DNA from: Pseudomonas sp. R4-35-07
Lineage (GTDB): Bacteria > Pseudomonadota > Gammaproteobacteria > Pseudomonadales > Pseudomonadaceae
Length of the DNA stretch: 64,000 bases
NCBI RefSeq assembly: GCF_003852235.1
Contig: NZ_CP027732.1
Span: 5,518,001 to 5,582,000 of the forward strand
Direction of reading: 5' to 3'
Shown here: positions 28,187 to 38,196 of the stretch, one piece after another
Position numbering within the stretch: position 1 is the stretch's first letter
Layout of the letters: every line of letters begins with the position of its first letter
Notes under the pieces: model-generated
Told to the model about the DNA's origin: nothing
The model's input: only the letters and a program-made list of their open reading frames with translations
Databases searched by the model: none
Position numbers and translations under genes: made by a program

Positions 28187-28211
28187 GGGGGCCCGCTTTC
28201 AACAGGCCCCC
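28187..28211. terminator. Hairpin between spuC and spuD
   Basis: GGGGGCC (28187-28193) and GGCCCCC (28205-28211) form a strong stem without a T tract. It may be an attenuating or processing hairpin that separates enzyme and transporter genes. Confidence 0.35.
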
Positions 28212-28266
28212 ACATTTATCTACACAGTCGCAGCACCCGAAAGCCGCTGCGCACTGAGCCTAGCAC

Positions 28267-29631
28267 TTAGCCCTGCAATGCCGCCAAAGTCAGGTCCAGG
28301 CACTGGCGGGCCTTGGTCACCAGTTCGTCGATTTCGGCCTGGCTGATCACAAGCGGCGGCGAAATGATCATGGTGTCGCCCACGGCGCGCATGATCAGGC
28401 CATTTTCGAAGCAGAACGTGCGGCAGATCATGCCCGCGCCCTTCCCTTCGTAACGCTTGCGCGTGGCCTTGTCCTGCACCAGCTCGATCGCTCCGAGCAT
28501 GCCCACGCCGCGCACTTCGCCCACCAGTGGATGGTCCGCCAGCTCCCTCAGACGTTTCTGCAAATACGGTGCCGTTTCGTCGTGTACACGGTTAACGATT
28601 TTTTCATCGCGCAGGATGCGGATGTTTTCCAGGGCCACCGCCGCCGCCACCGGGTGCCCGGAGTAGGTGAAACCGTGGTTGAAATCGCCGCCTTCGTTGA
28701 GCACGGCCACCACATCGTCGTGCACGATCAGGCCGCCCATGGGCACGTAGCCCGAGGTCAGGCCCTTGGCGATGGTCATCATGTGGGGCTTGAGGTCGTA
28801 GAAATCGCTGCCGAACCACTCGCCGGTACGGCCGAAACCGCAGATCACTTCGTCGGCGACAAACAGGATGTCGTACTTGGCGAGGATTTCCTTGATGCGC
28901 GGCCAGTAGCTGTCGGGCGGCACGATCACGCCACCGGCGCCCTGGATCGGCTCGGCAATAAAGGCTGCGACCGTGTCCACGCCCAGCTCCAGGATCTTCT
29001 CTTCCAATTGGTTGGCGGCCCAGACCCCGAATTCGTCAGGGCTCATGTCGCCGCCTTCGCCAAACCAGTACGGTTGGGCGATGTGGGTGATGCCCGGGAT
29101 CGGCAAGTCGCCCTGTTCATGCATGTAGGTCATGCCGCCCAGGCTGGCGCCGGCCACCGTCGAGCCGTGGTAGCCATTCTTGCGGCTGATGATGGTTTTC
29201 TTGTTGGGCTGGCCTTTGATCGCCCAGTAGTGGCGGACCATACGCAACATGGTGTCGTTGCCTTCGGAGCCGGAACCGGTGAAGAACACGTGGTTCATGC
29301 CAACGGGTGCGACGTCGGAAATGACTTTGGCCAGCTCGAGTACCGGCGGGTGAGCGGTCTGGAAGAACAGGTTGTAGTACGGCAGTTCTTTCATCTGCCG
29401 GGCGGCGGCGTCTGCCAGTTCATCGCGACCGTAACCGATCGCCACGCACCACAGGCCGGCCATGCCGTCGAGGATCTTGTTGCCTTCGCTGTCCCACAGG
29501 TAAACGCCGTGGGCTTTGGTGATGATCCTTGGGCCTTTCTCTTTCAATTGCTTGAAGTCGCTGAACGGCGCCAGGTGGTGATCATTGCTCAAGGCTTGCC
29601 ATTCACGGGTTTGCGGGTTGTTGCTGGACAT
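28267..29631 (-). CDS. spuC: Putrescine-pyruvate aminotransferase SpuC
   Basis: A 454-residue class III PLP aminotransferase that converts putrescine to 4-aminobutanal with pyruvate as acceptor. The PLP lysine is in MMTIAKGLTSGYVPMGG, the aspartate in FVADEVICGFGRTG, and the phosphate loop in FTGSGSEGNDTMLR. AGGAG lies seven bases before the ATG. It sits downstream of spuB, so glutamylation and direct transamination routes are encoded together. Confidence 0.95.
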   Translation of the reverse strand: MSSNNPQTREWQALSNDHHLAPFSDFKQLKEKGPRIITKAHGVYLWDSEGNKILDGMAGLWCVAIGYGRDELADAAARQMKELPYYNLFFQTAHPPVLELAKVISDVAPVGMNHVFFTGSGSEGNDTMLRMVRHYWAIKGQPNKKTIISRKNGYHGSTVAGASLGGMTYMHEQGDLPIPGITHIAQPYWFGEGGDMSPDEFGVWAANQLEEKILELGVDTVAAFIAEPIQGAGGVIVPPDSYWPRIKEILAKYDILFVADEVICGFGRTGEWFGSDFYDLKPHMMTIAKGLTSGYVPMGGLIVHDDVVAVLNEGGDFNHGFTYSGHPVAAAVALENIRILRDEKIVNRVHDETAPYLQKRLRELADHPLVGEVRGVGMLGAIELVQDKATRKRYEGKGAGMICRTFCFENGLIMRAVGDTMIISPPLVISQAEIDELVTKARQCLDLTLAALQG

Positions 29632-29689
29632 ACCGATCTCCTAGACATTTCAGGTGAGGGCGCGCTGTTCCAGCAGCGCGCCCGGCGCA

Positions 29690-31048
29690 TCAGACGGCAA
29701 AGAGCAGGAATTCCCGCTCCCACGAACTGATCACGCGCTTGAAGTTTTCATGCTCGGCCCGCTTGACCGCGACGTAGCCGGTGATGAACTTCTGACCCAG
29801 GTATTTCTCGATGGTCTTGCTGTTTTCCATGCGTTCCAGCGCGTCTTCGATGGTCAACGGCAGGCGCAGGTTGCGTCGCTCGTAGCCACGCCCCACCACG
29901 GGTGCGCTCGGGTTATGGCCTTCGACCATGCCGATGTAGCCACACAGCAAGCTGGCGGCAATCGCCAGGTACGGGTTGGCATCGGCGCCCGGCAAGCGGT
30001 TTTCCACGCGGCGGTTCTGCGGGCCGGCATCCGGTACGCGCAGGCCCACGGTGCGGTTTTCTTCGCCCCACTCCACGTTCACCGGCGCCGAGGTGTCGGG
30101 CAGGAAGCGGCGGAACGAGTTCACGTTGGGGGCGAATAAAGGCAGCAATTCGGGGATGAATTTCTGCAGGCCGCCGATGTGATTGAGGAACAGTTGGCTC
30201 ATAGTCCCGTCTTCATTGGAGAAGACGTTCTTGCCGGTGGCGATCTCGATAATGCTCTGGTGCAAGTGCATCGCGCTGCCGGGCTCGCCGGTCATCGGCT
30301 TGGCCATGAAGGTGGCGGCCACGTTGTGCTTGAGCGCCGCTTCACGCATGGTGCGCTTGAACACCAGGATCTGGTCGGCCAGGGACAGCGCATCGCCGTG
30401 ACGGAAGTTGATTTCCATCTGTGCGGTGCCGTCTTCGTGGATCAGCGTGTCGAGGTCCAGTTCCTGCAGCTCGCACCAGTCGTAGACGTCTTCGAACAGT
30501 GGGTCGAATTCGTTGGCGGCTTCTATAGAGAAGGACTGGCGGCCCGTCTCCGGGCGACCGGAGCGGCCGATGGGCGGTTGCAGCGGGAAGTCCGGGTCTT
30601 CGCAGCGCTTGGTCAGGTAGAACTCCATCTCCGGCGCCACGATGGGCTGCCAGCCGCGGTCGGCGTAGAGCTTGAGGACCTTCTTGAGCACGTTGCGCGG
30701 CGACAGCTCGATCGGGTTGCCTTGCTTGTCGTAGGTGTCGTGGATCACCTGGGCGGTCGGCTCGATGGCCCACGGCACCAGGAACACCGCGTTCTGGTCG
30801 GGGCGGCAGATCATGTCGATGTCGGCCGGGTCGAGCAATTCGTAATAGATGTCGTCTTCGACATAGTCGCCGGTCACGGTCTGCAGCAGAACGCTCTCGG
30901 GCAGGCGCATGCCTTTTTCGGCGATGAACTTGTTGGTCGGCGAGATCTTGCCCCGGGTGATGCCGGTGAGGTCGCCAATCATGCATTCGACTTCTGTGAT
31001 CTTGTGGTCTTTCAACCAATCGGTGAGCTGGTCGAGGTTGTTACTCAT
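29690..31048 (-). CDS. spuB: Gamma-glutamylpolyamine synthetase SpuB (glutamine synthetase family)
   Basis: A 452-residue GS-family ligase. The start at 31048 (MSNNLDQLTDWLKDH) gives the usual length. GS landmarks include MEFYLTKR, the ATP-binding MHLHQSIIE region, VNSFRRF and the RVENRLPGADANPYLAIAA segment. SpuB-type enzymes couple glutamate to putrescine or other polyamines rather than to ammonia. It is the first gene of the spuBCDEFGH transcript and diverges from spuI. Confidence 0.93.
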   Translation of the reverse strand: MSNNLDQLTDWLKDHKITEVECMIGDLTGITRGKISPTNKFIAEKGMRLPESVLLQTVTGDYVEDDIYYELLDPADIDMICRPDQNAVFLVPWAIEPTAQVIHDTYDKQGNPIELSPRNVLKKVLKLYADRGWQPIVAPEMEFYLTKRCEDPDFPLQPPIGRSGRPETGRQSFSIEAANEFDPLFEDVYDWCELQELDLDTLIHEDGTAQMEINFRHGDALSLADQILVFKRTMREAALKHNVAATFMAKPMTGEPGSAMHLHQSIIEIATGKNVFSNEDGTMSQLFLNHIGGLQKFIPELLPLFAPNVNSFRRFLPDTSAPVNVEWGEENRTVGLRVPDAGPQNRRVENRLPGADANPYLAIAASLLCGYIGMVEGHNPSAPVVGRGYERRNLRLPLTIEDALERMENSKTIEKYLGQKFITGYVAVKRAEHENFKRVISSWEREFLLFAV

Positions 31049-31658
31049 AAATGCCTCTGGGCTGGGTTTCCTGGCATCCATTAAAAGGCCAGGCGTTGGT
31101 TGACGCAGCATCCGCGTCGTTTTGTTCACTCAGGGTAGGAGCTTACCTGCCATTTGCTGCAGCGTTGCATTCCTCACGCCAAACTTGTGCAGAATCATGA
31201 GCAGCACTCTGCATTGGCGCTGCCGGGCGGCACCGTTGAGACAAACGAAGGGAAAAAGAGAGGGTCGGCCCAAGCGTCAAGAATATTGGCCGGTGCGCAG
31301 GGATACACGCTGCAGGAATAAACGGAACACACAGCCTGGCTGAAGCAGGCCAAGACGCCAGTTGGCGGCAGGCGAGACATGAAGCACCCCGGTATTATTG
31401 CTGTTATGGGTTTGAATCGAGCTTAGCCTTGTTCATTTTTTTACACAACACCCCCGTAAAAAATACAACACGGCCCGCTCAAGCCTGCAGGTCCCAAGAC
31501 CCTCAAACCCAAAAAAACGCCCCAAAAAGCCCCAAAAAAGGCGCCCTGGCGCTTTTTCAGGGCAAAAAAGGCCTCGCTTGACTTCGGCATGCCGTTCGGG
31601 TTGACTGAAACCAGAAAAGATCAATGATTGATATTTTTAACAACAAAGGTGTTGCATC
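31049..31658. promoter_or_regulatory. Divergent spuB/spuI promoter region; no gene, spuA absent
   Basis: A 610-base non-coding region. Neither strand has a convincing ORF, and the class I amidotransferase gene spuA that borders the synthetase genes in P. aeruginosa is not here. The part next to spuI is unusual: runs of A separated by C blocks (31510-31545) followed by a possible GGCGCC...GGCGC hairpin. No clear sigma-54 site was found. Confidence 0.55.
31639..31646 (+). promoter_or_regulatory. Candidate Crc/Hfq CA motif at the spuI start
   Basis: AACAACAA fits the AAnAAnAA sequence through which Hfq and Crc block translation of catabolic mRNAs in Pseudomonas. It touches the AAAGG ribosome binding site, the position where such motifs act. 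Confidence 0.4.
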
Positions 31659-33035
31659 ATGTCGGTACCCCCGCGTGCCGTTCAGCTTAACGAAGCGAAC
31701 GCGTTCCTTAAGGATCATCCTGAGGTTCTGTACGTAGACCTTCTAATTGCGGATATGAATGGTGTGGTGCGCGGTAAGCGCATCGAACGCACCAGCCTCC
31801 ACAAGGTTTACGAGAAGGGCATTAACCTGCCTGCCTCTTTATTTGCCCTGGATATCAACGGCTCTACGGTGGAAAGCACCGGCCTGGGCCTGGACATCGG
31901 TGATGCTGACCGAATCTGTTATCCAATCCCCGACACCCTGTGCAATGAGCCCTGGCAAAAGCGCCCCACCGCGCAACTGCTGATGACCATGCACGAACTG
32001 GAAGGCGAACCCTTCTTCGCCGATCCGCGCGAAGTGCTGCGCCAAGTCGTGAGCAAGTTCGACGACATGGGCCTGACCATCTGCGCCGCCTTCGAGCTTG
32101 AGTTCTACCTGATCGACCAGGAGAACGTGAACGGCCGGCCACAACCGCCTCGCTCGCCGATTTCCGGCAAACGCCCGCACTCGACACAGGTCTACCTGAT
32201 CGACGACCTCGACGAATACGTCGACTGCCTCCAGGACATTCTGGAAGGTGCCAAAGAGCAAGGCATCCCGGCCGACGCCATCGTCAAGGAAAGTGCCCCG
32301 GCGCAGTTCGAAGTGAACCTGCACCACGTCGCCGACCCGATCAAGGCATGCGACTACGCGGTACTGCTCAAGCGCCTGATCAAGAACATCGCCTACGACC
32401 ATGAGATGGACACCACCTTCATGGCCAAGCCTTACCCAGGCCAGGCAGGCAACGGTTTGCACGTACACATCTCCATTCTGGACAAGGACGGCAAGAACAT
32501 CTTTGCCAGCGAGGATCCCGAGCAGAACGCCGCATTGCGTCACGCGATCGGCGGTGTGCTCGAGACCCTGCCCGCCCAAATGGCGTTCCTGTGCCCCAAC
32601 GTCAACTCCTACCGTCGTTTCGGCGCACAGTTCTACGTGCCGAACTCGCCGTGCTGGGGCCTGGACAACCGCACCGTGGCGATTCGCGTACCGACCGGCA
32701 CTGCCGACTCCGTGCGTATCGAACACCGCGTGGCGGGTGCCGACGCCAACCCTTACCTGCTGATGGCTTCGGTCCTGGCGGGCGTGCACCACGGTCTGAC
32801 CAACAAGATCGAACCGGGCGCTCCCGTGGAAGGCAACAGCTACGAGCAGAACGAACAAAGCCTGCCGAACAACCTGCGCGATGCCCTGCGCGAGTTGGAT
32901 GACAGCGAGGTGATGGCCAAGTACATCGATCCTAAATACATCGATATCTTTGTCGCCTGTAAGGAAAGTGAGCTGGAAGAGTTCGAACACTCCATCTCCG
33001 ACCTTGAGTACAACTGGTATCTGCATACCGTTTAA
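31659..33035 (+). CDS. spuI: Gamma-glutamylpolyamine synthetase SpuI (glutamine synthetase family)
   Basis: A 458-residue GS-family ligase, paralog of SpuB. It shares MNGVVRGKRIERT, the glutamate-site ELEFYLIDQEN, LHVHISILDKDG in the ATP site, NVNSYRRF and RIEHRVAGADANPYLLMA. It likely glutamylates polyamines as the entry to catabolism. It is transcribed away from spuB, ends at a strong terminator, and is followed by a TetR regulator in the same direction. Confidence 0.92.
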   Translation: MSVPPRAVQLNEANAFLKDHPEVLYVDLLIADMNGVVRGKRIERTSLHKVYEKGINLPASLFALDINGSTVESTGLGLDIGDADRICYPIPDTLCNEPWQKRPTAQLLMTMHELEGEPFFADPREVLRQVVSKFDDMGLTICAAFELEFYLIDQENVNGRPQPPRSPISGKRPHSTQVYLIDDLDEYVDCLQDILEGAKEQGIPADAIVKESAPAQFEVNLHHVADPIKACDYAVLLKRLIKNIAYDHEMDTTFMAKPYPGQAGNGLHVHISILDKDGKNIFASEDPEQNAALRHAIGGVLETLPAQMAFLCPNVNSYRRFGAQFYVPNSPCWGLDNRTVAIRVPTGTADSVRIEHRVAGADANPYLLMASVLAGVHHGLTNKIEPGAPVEGNSYEQNEQSLPNNLRDALRELDDSEVMAKYIDPKYIDIFVACKESELEEFEHSISDLEYNWYLHTV

Positions 33036-33056
33036 ACAGCGGCTGCAGAAAAAGAG

Positions 33057-33088
33057 CGCCGCAGAGCTTATGGCCTGCGGCGTTTTTT
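33057..33088 (+). terminator. Intrinsic terminator of spuI
   Basis: CGCCGCAG (33057-33064) pairs with CTGCGGCG (33075-33082) around a 10-base loop and is followed by six T. Confidence 0.93.
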
Positions 33089-33120
33089 ATGGGTTTCTTC
33101 TGAGGGACCGCGTTGGCAGC

Positions 33121-33202
33121 ATCGGGAGCAAGCCCCCTCCCACATTTGACTGCATTCCAAAGTTGGAACTCGGTCAAGTGTGGGAGGGGGCTTGCCCCCG
33201 AT
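33121..33202. repeat. REP doublet, tail-to-tail
   Basis: Cores face inward to out (ATCGGGAGC...CCCACA then TGTGGGAG...CCGAT). The spacer TGCATTCCAAAGTTGGAACT is nearly identical to that at 46070-46166, showing a conserved subtype. Confidence 0.93.
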
Positions 33203-33266
33203 GGCGCTCTGGCAGACAACACACCTTCCTGCTCATACAATGCCCGCTGCCCTGTAGGAGACTTCC

Positions 33267-33896
33267 ATGCCCCCCCGCCCCGCCGCCCCTCGCAAACCCC
33301 GCGCCCGCAGCCAGGCCCGGATCGACGCGATCCTGGACGCCGCCCGCGCCTTGCTGGCGGCCGAAGGCGTGGCCGGCCTGTCGATCTACAGCGTGGCCGA
33401 ACGGGCGCAAATCCCGCCCTCGTCGGTGTACCACTTTTTCGCCGGCGTGCCGGCGTTACTGGAGGCATTGACGGCGGATGTGCACGCAGCCTTCCGCGCG
33501 GCCATCCAGGCGCCCATCGAACATGACTCGCTCCAGACCTGGCGCGACCTGTCCTGCATCGTCGAGCAGCGCATGCTCACCGTCTACAGCAATGATGCCG
33601 CGGCGCGCCAGTTGATTCTGGCCCAGCATGGCTTGACCGAAGTCACCCAGGCGGATCGTCAGCATGACCTGGAATTGGGCGATCTGATGCTCGGCGTGTT
33701 CAATCGCCATTTCGACGTGCCGACACTACCCGGCGATGTGGATGTGTTTGCCCTGGCATTGGAGCTCAGTGACCGCGTGTATGCGCGTTCGGTGCATCAG
33801 CATGGGCAGATTACGCCACGCATGGCGGAGGAAGGGATGCGGGTGTTTGATGCGTATGTGGGGCTTTATTTGCCGGTGTATTTGCCCAAGCGGTGA
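33267..33896 (+). CDS. TetR/AcrR-family transcriptional regulator
   Basis: A 209-residue regulator. The N-terminal helix-turn-helix is AILDAARALLAAEGVAGLSIYS followed by VAERAQIPPSSVYHFF, where the final YHFF replaces the classic YxHF. The ligand domain (residues 75-209) has no recognisable signature. TAGGAGACTTCC precedes the ATG. It lies between spuI and the ssu operon, separated from both by repeats; its targets are not evident. Confidence 0.88.
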   Translation: MPPRPAAPRKPRARSQARIDAILDAARALLAAEGVAGLSIYSVAERAQIPPSSVYHFFAGVPALLEALTADVHAAFRAAIQAPIEHDSLQTWRDLSCIVEQRMLTVYSNDAAARQLILAQHGLTEVTQADRQHDLELGDLMLGVFNRHFDVPTLPGDVDVFALALELSDRVYARSVHQHGQITPRMAEEGMRVFDAYVGLYLPVYLPKR

Positions 33897-33906
33897 GTCT
33901 TCTAAT

Positions 33907-34019
33907 GATCGTTCCCACGCTCTGCGTGGGAATGCATCCCGTGACGCTCCGCGTCACTTTTATGCAGCGGGACGCGGAGCGTCCCAGGCGGGATTCCCAC
34001 GCAGAGCGTGGGAACGATC
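33907..34019. repeat. Long palindromic repeat, GATCGTTCCCACGCTC family (copy 2)
   Basis: Same outer arms as 22471-22583 with inner arms GTGACGCTCCGCGTCAC and GGGACGCGGAGCGTCCC. It is located between the convergent TetR and TOBE genes. Confidence 0.9.
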
Positions 34020-34036
34020 AAGGCGGTCTCAAACAC

Positions 34037-34252
34037 TCACAACTTGGCGATCGACACCTCGGTCGATTTCACGAAGGCAATCACTTCACTGCCAATCACC
34101 AACTCCAGCTCTTTGACCGAGCGAGTGGTGATCACCGAGGTGACGATGCCGGACGCCGTCTGCACATCGATTTCCGACAACACGTCGCCCACCACGATTT
34201 CCTTGATGGTGCCTTTGAACTGATTACGCACGTTGATGGCTTTGATAGTCAT
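34037..34252 (-). CDS. TOBE/Mop-domain oxyanion-binding protein
   Basis: A 71-residue single-domain molbindin: MTIKAINVRNQFKGTIKEIV, then SEIDVQTASGIVTSVITTRSV and IGSEVIAFVKSTEVSIAKL, the typical Mop pattern. Such proteins bind molybdate or similar oxyanions. The start at 34252 has a GAGGAGAAA ribosome binding site. It is the last gene behind ssuB, as in other Pseudomonas ssu operons, where this small gene is known as ssuF; the symbol is not certain here. Confidence 0.87.
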   Translation of the reverse strand: MTIKAINVRNQFKGTIKEIVVGDVLSEIDVQTASGIVTSVITTRSVKELELVIGSEVIAFVKSTEVSIAKL

Positions 34253-34275
34253 ACGATTTCTCCTCGAGTGGAAAT

Positions 34276-34356
34276 TAGCTGCAAGTTGCGAGCTACAAGC
34301 TGCAAGTAAAAGCACCGGGCTCCTTCTTGCAGCTTGAAGCTAAAAGCTTGCCGCTG
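34276..34356. repeat. Imperfect inverted repeat of GCAAGTTGCAAGC type (copy 2)
   Basis: AGCTGCAAGTTGCGAGCTACAA on the left and TTGCAGCTTGAAGCTAAAAG on the right form a hairpin between ssuB and the TOBE gene, related to 13741-13816. Confidence 0.65.
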
Positions 34357-34358
34357 CT

Positions 34359-35165
34359 TTATTGCGCCCAACGCAATTGCGTCGGCAGCGGTGAAACGGG
34401 TTCGGGTTCCGGCGGTGAGCCGGGCAGCGACAGCACGCGGTTGAGCACTTCGGCTTCCAGCGCAGCCAGGCGATGTGAACCTCGGGCGCGGGGACGAGGC
34501 AGGTCCACCATCAGGTCCAGGCCGATTTCGCCGTCTTCGATCAGGATGACCCGGTCGGCAATCGCCACGGCTTCACTGACGTCATGGGTGACCAGCAGCA
34601 CGGTAAAGCCATGTTTCTGCCACAGGTTTTCGATCAGTTGCTGCATCTCGATACGTGTCAGGGCATCCAGCGCGCCCAGCGGTTCGTCAAGCAGCAACAG
34701 GCGCGGCTGGTGAATCAGGGCCCGCGCCAACGCGACGCGCTGCTTCTGGCCACCAGACAAGGCCGCCGGCCACTCCTCGGCGCGCTCGGCCAGGCCTACC
34801 GCCTCCAGCGCTTGCAACGCCTTGGGGCGCCAGTTGCCCGTAAGGCCCAGGCCGACGTTGTCGATGATCTTTTTCCACGGCAGCAAGCGCGCTTCCTGGA
34901 ACATCAGCCGCGTGTCTTCGATTGCCTCATGCAGCGGCGCAGAACCCGCCAGCAGCTCGCCGCCACTGGCTTTGTCCAGCCCCGCCAGCAGGCGCAGCAA
35001 GGTACTTTTGCCGCAGCCGCTGCGGCCGACCACCGCCACGAATTGGCCGGCTGGGATATGCAGGTCGATGTCCTTGAGCACTTCACGCGCGCCAAAGGAT
35101 TTGCGCAATTTGCGCACCGCCAGGGGGATGCCCTTGAGCAGGCGCGGGGGTTGTTGAGCCGTCAT
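34359..35165 (-). CDS. ssuB: Aliphatic sulfonate ABC transporter ATPase SsuB
   Basis: A 268-residue ATPase with Walker [10 protein letters not shown], signature [15 protein letters not shown], Walker [13 protein letters not shown] and switch histidine in [11 protein letters not shown]. It powers sulfonate uptake with SsuA and SsuC. The ATG overlaps the ssuC stop as ATGA (35162-35165). It carries a longer proline-rich tail than E. coli SsuB. Confidence 0.95.
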   Translation of the reverse strand: MTAQQPPRLLKGIPLAVRKLRKSFGAREVLKDIDLHIPAGQFVAVVGRSGCGKSTLLRLLAGLDKASGGELLAGSAPLHEAIEDTRLMFQEARLLPWKKIIDNVGLGLTGNWRPKALQALEAVGLAERAEEWPAALSGGQKQRVALARALIHQPRLLLLDEPLGALDALTRIEMQQLIENLWQKHGFTVLLVTHDVSEAVAIADRVILIEDGEIGLDLMVDLPRPRARGSHRLAALEAEVLNRVLSLPGSPPEPEPVSPLPTQLRWAQ

Positions 35166-35950
35166 GCCGCACCTCCCTTATTCACTTGATACGCCGGGTG
35201 CCAGCGCAGCCACACCCGTTCCAGGCCTCGCGCCGCCAGGTCGGCCAGCTTGCCGAGGATCGCGTACATGACGATGGCCAGCACCACCACGTCGGTCTGC
35301 AGGAACTCGCGGGCGTTCATCGCCAGGTAACCGATGCCGGAACTGGCCGAGATGGTTTCCGCCACGATCAGCGTCAACCACATAAAGCCCAGGGCAAAGC
35401 GCACGCCCACCAGGATCGACGGCAACGCGCCCGGCAGGATCACTTGCCAGAACAGGCTGAAGCCGGACAAGCCGTAGCTGCGCGACATTTCCACCAGCGC
35501 CGGGTCGACGTTGCGGATGCCGTGGTAAGTGTTCAGGTAGATCGGGAACAACGTGCCCAGGGCCACCAGGAAAATCTTCGCAGTCTCGTCAATCCCGAAC
35601 CACAGGATCACCAAGGGAATCAGCGCCAGGTGCGGCACGTTGCGGATCATCTGCACCGAGCTGTCCAGCAGACGCTCGCCCCACTTCGACAGACCGGTGA
35701 TAAAGCCCAGGGCCAGGCCGATGCTGCCACCGATCACAAAGCCCAGGCCCGCGCGCCAGCCGCTGATCGCCAGGTGCGTCCAGATTTCGCCGCTGCGGAC
35801 CAGGTTGATGCCAGCCTCGATGACCGCACTGGGCGCCGGCAGAATGCGCGTCGACAACCAACCTGCCGTCACCGACAACTGCCACACCGCCAGCAATAGA
35901 ATCGGCAGCACCCAGGGCGCTACGCGATGGCTGAATTTTTCCAGGTTCAT
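35162..35950 (-). CDS. ssuC: Aliphatic sulfonate ABC transporter permease SsuC
   Basis: A 262-residue inner-membrane permease with six hydrophobic segments beginning [20 protein letters not shown]. The EAA loop is [21 protein letters not shown]. It lies between ssuD and ssuB with a 9-base gap and a 4-base overlap, respectively. Confidence 0.95.
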   Translation of the reverse strand: MNLEKFSHRVAPWVLPILLLAVWQLSVTAGWLSTRILPAPSAVIEAGINLVRSGEIWTHLAISGWRAGLGFVIGGSIGLALGFITGLSKWGERLLDSSVQMIRNVPHLALIPLVILWFGIDETAKIFLVALGTLFPIYLNTYHGIRNVDPALVEMSRSYGLSGFSLFWQVILPGALPSILVGVRFALGFMWLTLIVAETISASSGIGYLAMNAREFLQTDVVVLAIVMYAILGKLADLAARGLERVWLRWHPAYQVNKGGAA

Positions 35951-35959
35951 AGCGCCCCC

Positions 35960-37108
35960 TCAGCTCTGCGACGCAGCTTTGGGAAGGATGTCGTTGGCCA
36001 CCATCTCGCCGAACGGGCTGACGTAGCCGGCACTTTTCGGCAGTTCGGGCCGTTCGATATCCAGGTGCGGGAACAGCAGTTCTGCGACCCGATACGACTC
36101 TTCCAGGTGGGGATAACCGGAGAAGATAAAGGTGTCGATGCCCAGGTCTGCGTATTCCTTGACCCGTGCCGCAACCGTTGGGCCATCGCCCACCAGCGCA
36201 GTGCCCGCGCCGCCGCGCACCAGGCCGACCCCGGCCCACAGGTTGGGGCTGACTTCCAGGTTGTCGCGACTGCCGCCATGCAAGGCCGCCATGCGCTGCT
36301 GGCCCACCGAATCGAAGCGCGCCAGGGACGCTTGGGCGCGGGCGATGGTTTCGTCGTCCAAGTGGGAGATCAGTTTATCGGCGGCTTTCCACGCCTCCTC
36401 GTTGGTTTCACGCACGATCACATGCAAGCGAATACCAAAGCGCAGGGTGCGCCCAAGCTTGGCGGCCTTGGCCCGTACTTGTTCGATTTTTTCCGCCACC
36501 GCTGCCGGGGGTTCGCCCCAGGTCAGCACCATTTCCACCTGTTCGGCTGCCAGGTCCTGGGCCGCTTCGGACGAACCGCCGAAATACAGCGGCGGGCGCG
36601 GCTGCTGGATTGGCGGGTAGAGCAACTTGGCGCCTTTGACGCTGATGTGCTCGCCGTCGTAATCAACGGTCTCGCCTTCCAGCACGCGACGCCAGATGCG
36701 CGTGAATTCCACCGACGCCTGGTAGCGCTCTTCGTGACTGAGGAACAAGCCGTCGCCGGCCAGTTCTTCCGGGTCACCACCGGTCACCAGGTTGAACAGC
36801 GCACGGCCACCGGACAGGCGGTCCAGGGTCGCCGCCTGGCGCGCGGCCACGGTCGGGGAAATGATCCCGGGGCGCAGCGCAACCAGAAATTTCAAACGCT
36901 GGGTCACCGGAATCAGCGAGGCGGCCACCAGCCACGAGTCTTCGCAAGAGCGCCCGGTGGGGATCAACACCCCACCGAAGCCCAGACGGTCAGCGGCCTG
37001 GGCCACTTGTTGCAAGTAACCGTGATCGACGGCGCGAGCGCCTTCGGCGGTGCCAAGGTAATGACCGTCGCCGTGGGTAGGCAGGAACCAGAAAATATTG
37101 AGGCTCAT
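35960..37108 (-). CDS. ssuD: FMNH2-dependent alkanesulfonate monooxygenase SsuD
   Basis: A 382-residue luciferase-like TIM-barrel enzyme that releases sulfite from alkanesulfonates using reduced flavin from SsuE. The start is [20 protein letters not shown]. Family segments are [51 protein letters not shown] and [17 protein letters not shown]. It is co-transcribed with ssuA (26-base gap) and ssuC. Confidence 0.97.
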   Translation of the reverse strand: MSLNIFWFLPTHGDGHYLGTAEGARAVDHGYLQQVAQAADRLGFGGVLIPTGRSCEDSWLVAASLIPVTQRLKFLVALRPGIISPTVAARQAATLDRLSGGRALFNLVTGGDPEELAGDGLFLSHEERYQASVEFTRIWRRVLEGETVDYDGEHISVKGAKLLYPPIQQPRPPLYFGGSSEAAQDLAAEQVEMVLTWGEPPAAVAEKIEQVRAKAAKLGRTLRFGIRLHVIVRETNEEAWKAADKLISHLDDETIARAQASLARFDSVGQQRMAALHGGSRDNLEVSPNLWAGVGLVRGGAGTALVGDGPTVAARVKEYADLGIDTFIFSGYPHLEESYRVAELLFPHLDIERPELPKSAGYVSPFGEMVANDILPKAASQS

Positions 37109-37133
37109 GGAGTTGTCTCCTGAAGAAGTCGGA

Positions 37134-38102
37134 TTACGGCGCTTTGGCAACCGAGGCGGGTGGGGTCCAGATCACGTCCTTGATGCTCAAGGGCTTGGGA
37201 ATCAATTTGAGCTGGTAGAAGCTGTCGGCGATTTTCTGCTGCGCCGCGACCACTTCGGGCGTCAGGAACAGCGCGCCGTAGCCCTGGCGTTTCACCGAGG
37301 TCAGGGTGATATCAGCGGGCAGGCCGAGCAGCGGCGCGACCTGGTCCGTCACTTCCTGCGGGTTGGCCTTGGACCATTCGCCCACGGCGCGCACTTCTTC
37401 CACCAGCGCCTTGATCACTTCAGGGTGCTGTTCGGCGTAGGGCTTGGTCGCCAGGTAAAACTGGTGGTTGTCAGCAATGCCGGTGCCGTCGCGCAGGGTG
37501 CGCGCTTGCAGTTGTTTCTCGGCGGCGGCCTGGTACGGGTCCCAGATTACCCAGGCGTCTACACTGCCGCGTTCGAAGGCGGCGCGGGCATCGGCGGGCG
37601 GCAGGAACACGGTTTTCACGTCGGTGTAGGCAAGGCCGGCGTCTTCCAGCGCACGAACCAGCAGGTAGTGCACGTTGGAGCCTTTGTTCAGCACGATCTT
37701 CTTGCCCTTGAGCTCGGCCACCGTTTTGATCGTCGAATCCTTGGGCACCAGGATCGCTTCACTGGTCGGCGCGGGCGGCTCGTAGGCCACGTAAAGCAGA
37801 TCCGCACCGGCGGCCTGGGCGAACACGGGTGGGGTTTCGCCGGTGACGCCAAAGTCGATGGAGCCGACGTTCAGGCCCTCGAGTAATTGCGGGCCACCGG
37901 GGAATTCGGTCCATTGCACCTGCACGCCCTGGGCAGCCAGGCGTTTTTCCAGGGTGCCCTTGGCCTTGAGCAGCACCAGCGTGCCGTATTTCTGGTAACC
38001 GATGCGCAGGGTTTCTGCGGCGTGGGCTTGAACGATGGCGCCGAAGGACACAGCCGCAGCAAACAGTGCGACCAGACCGCGACGCAAAATGACAGTGCGC
38101 AT
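37134..38102 (-). CDS. ssuA: Periplasmic sulfonate-binding protein SsuA
   Basis: A 322-residue binding protein. The start at 38102 gives the signal peptide [19 protein letters not shown] cleaved after QAHA. The mature part opens [20 protein letters not shown] and contains [20 protein letters not shown] and [17 protein letters not shown], typical for SsuA/TauA proteins. It delivers alkanesulfonates to SsuBC. Confidence 0.95.
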   Translation of the reverse strand: MRTVILRRGLVALFAAAVSFGAIVQAHAAETLRIGYQKYGTLVLLKAKGTLEKRLAAQGVQVQWTEFPGGPQLLEGLNVGSIDFGVTGETPPVFAQAAGADLLYVAYEPPAPTSEAILVPKDSTIKTVAELKGKKIVLNKGSNVHYLLVRALEDAGLAYTDVKTVFLPPADARAAFERGSVDAWVIWDPYQAAAEKQLQARTLRDGTGIADNHQFYLATKPYAEQHPEVIKALVEEVRAVGEWSKANPQEVTDQVAPLLGLPADITLTSVKRQGYGALFLTPEVVAAQQKIADSFYQLKLIPKPLSIKDVIWTPPASVAKAP

Positions 38103-38196
38103 GGCGCTCTCCAAATGTGCGATTAGGGTATTGGCGGCACCTGCTTGGCCGTTGGCGGCTGAGTAAGGTGAGTGTTTCCAGATGTCGGGGTAAGGC

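Noticed and set aside
31122..31343. 73-codon frame in the spuB/spuI gap
   Set aside because: No ribosome binding site, cysteine/arginine-rich composition, no resemblance to a known family; treated as non-coding.
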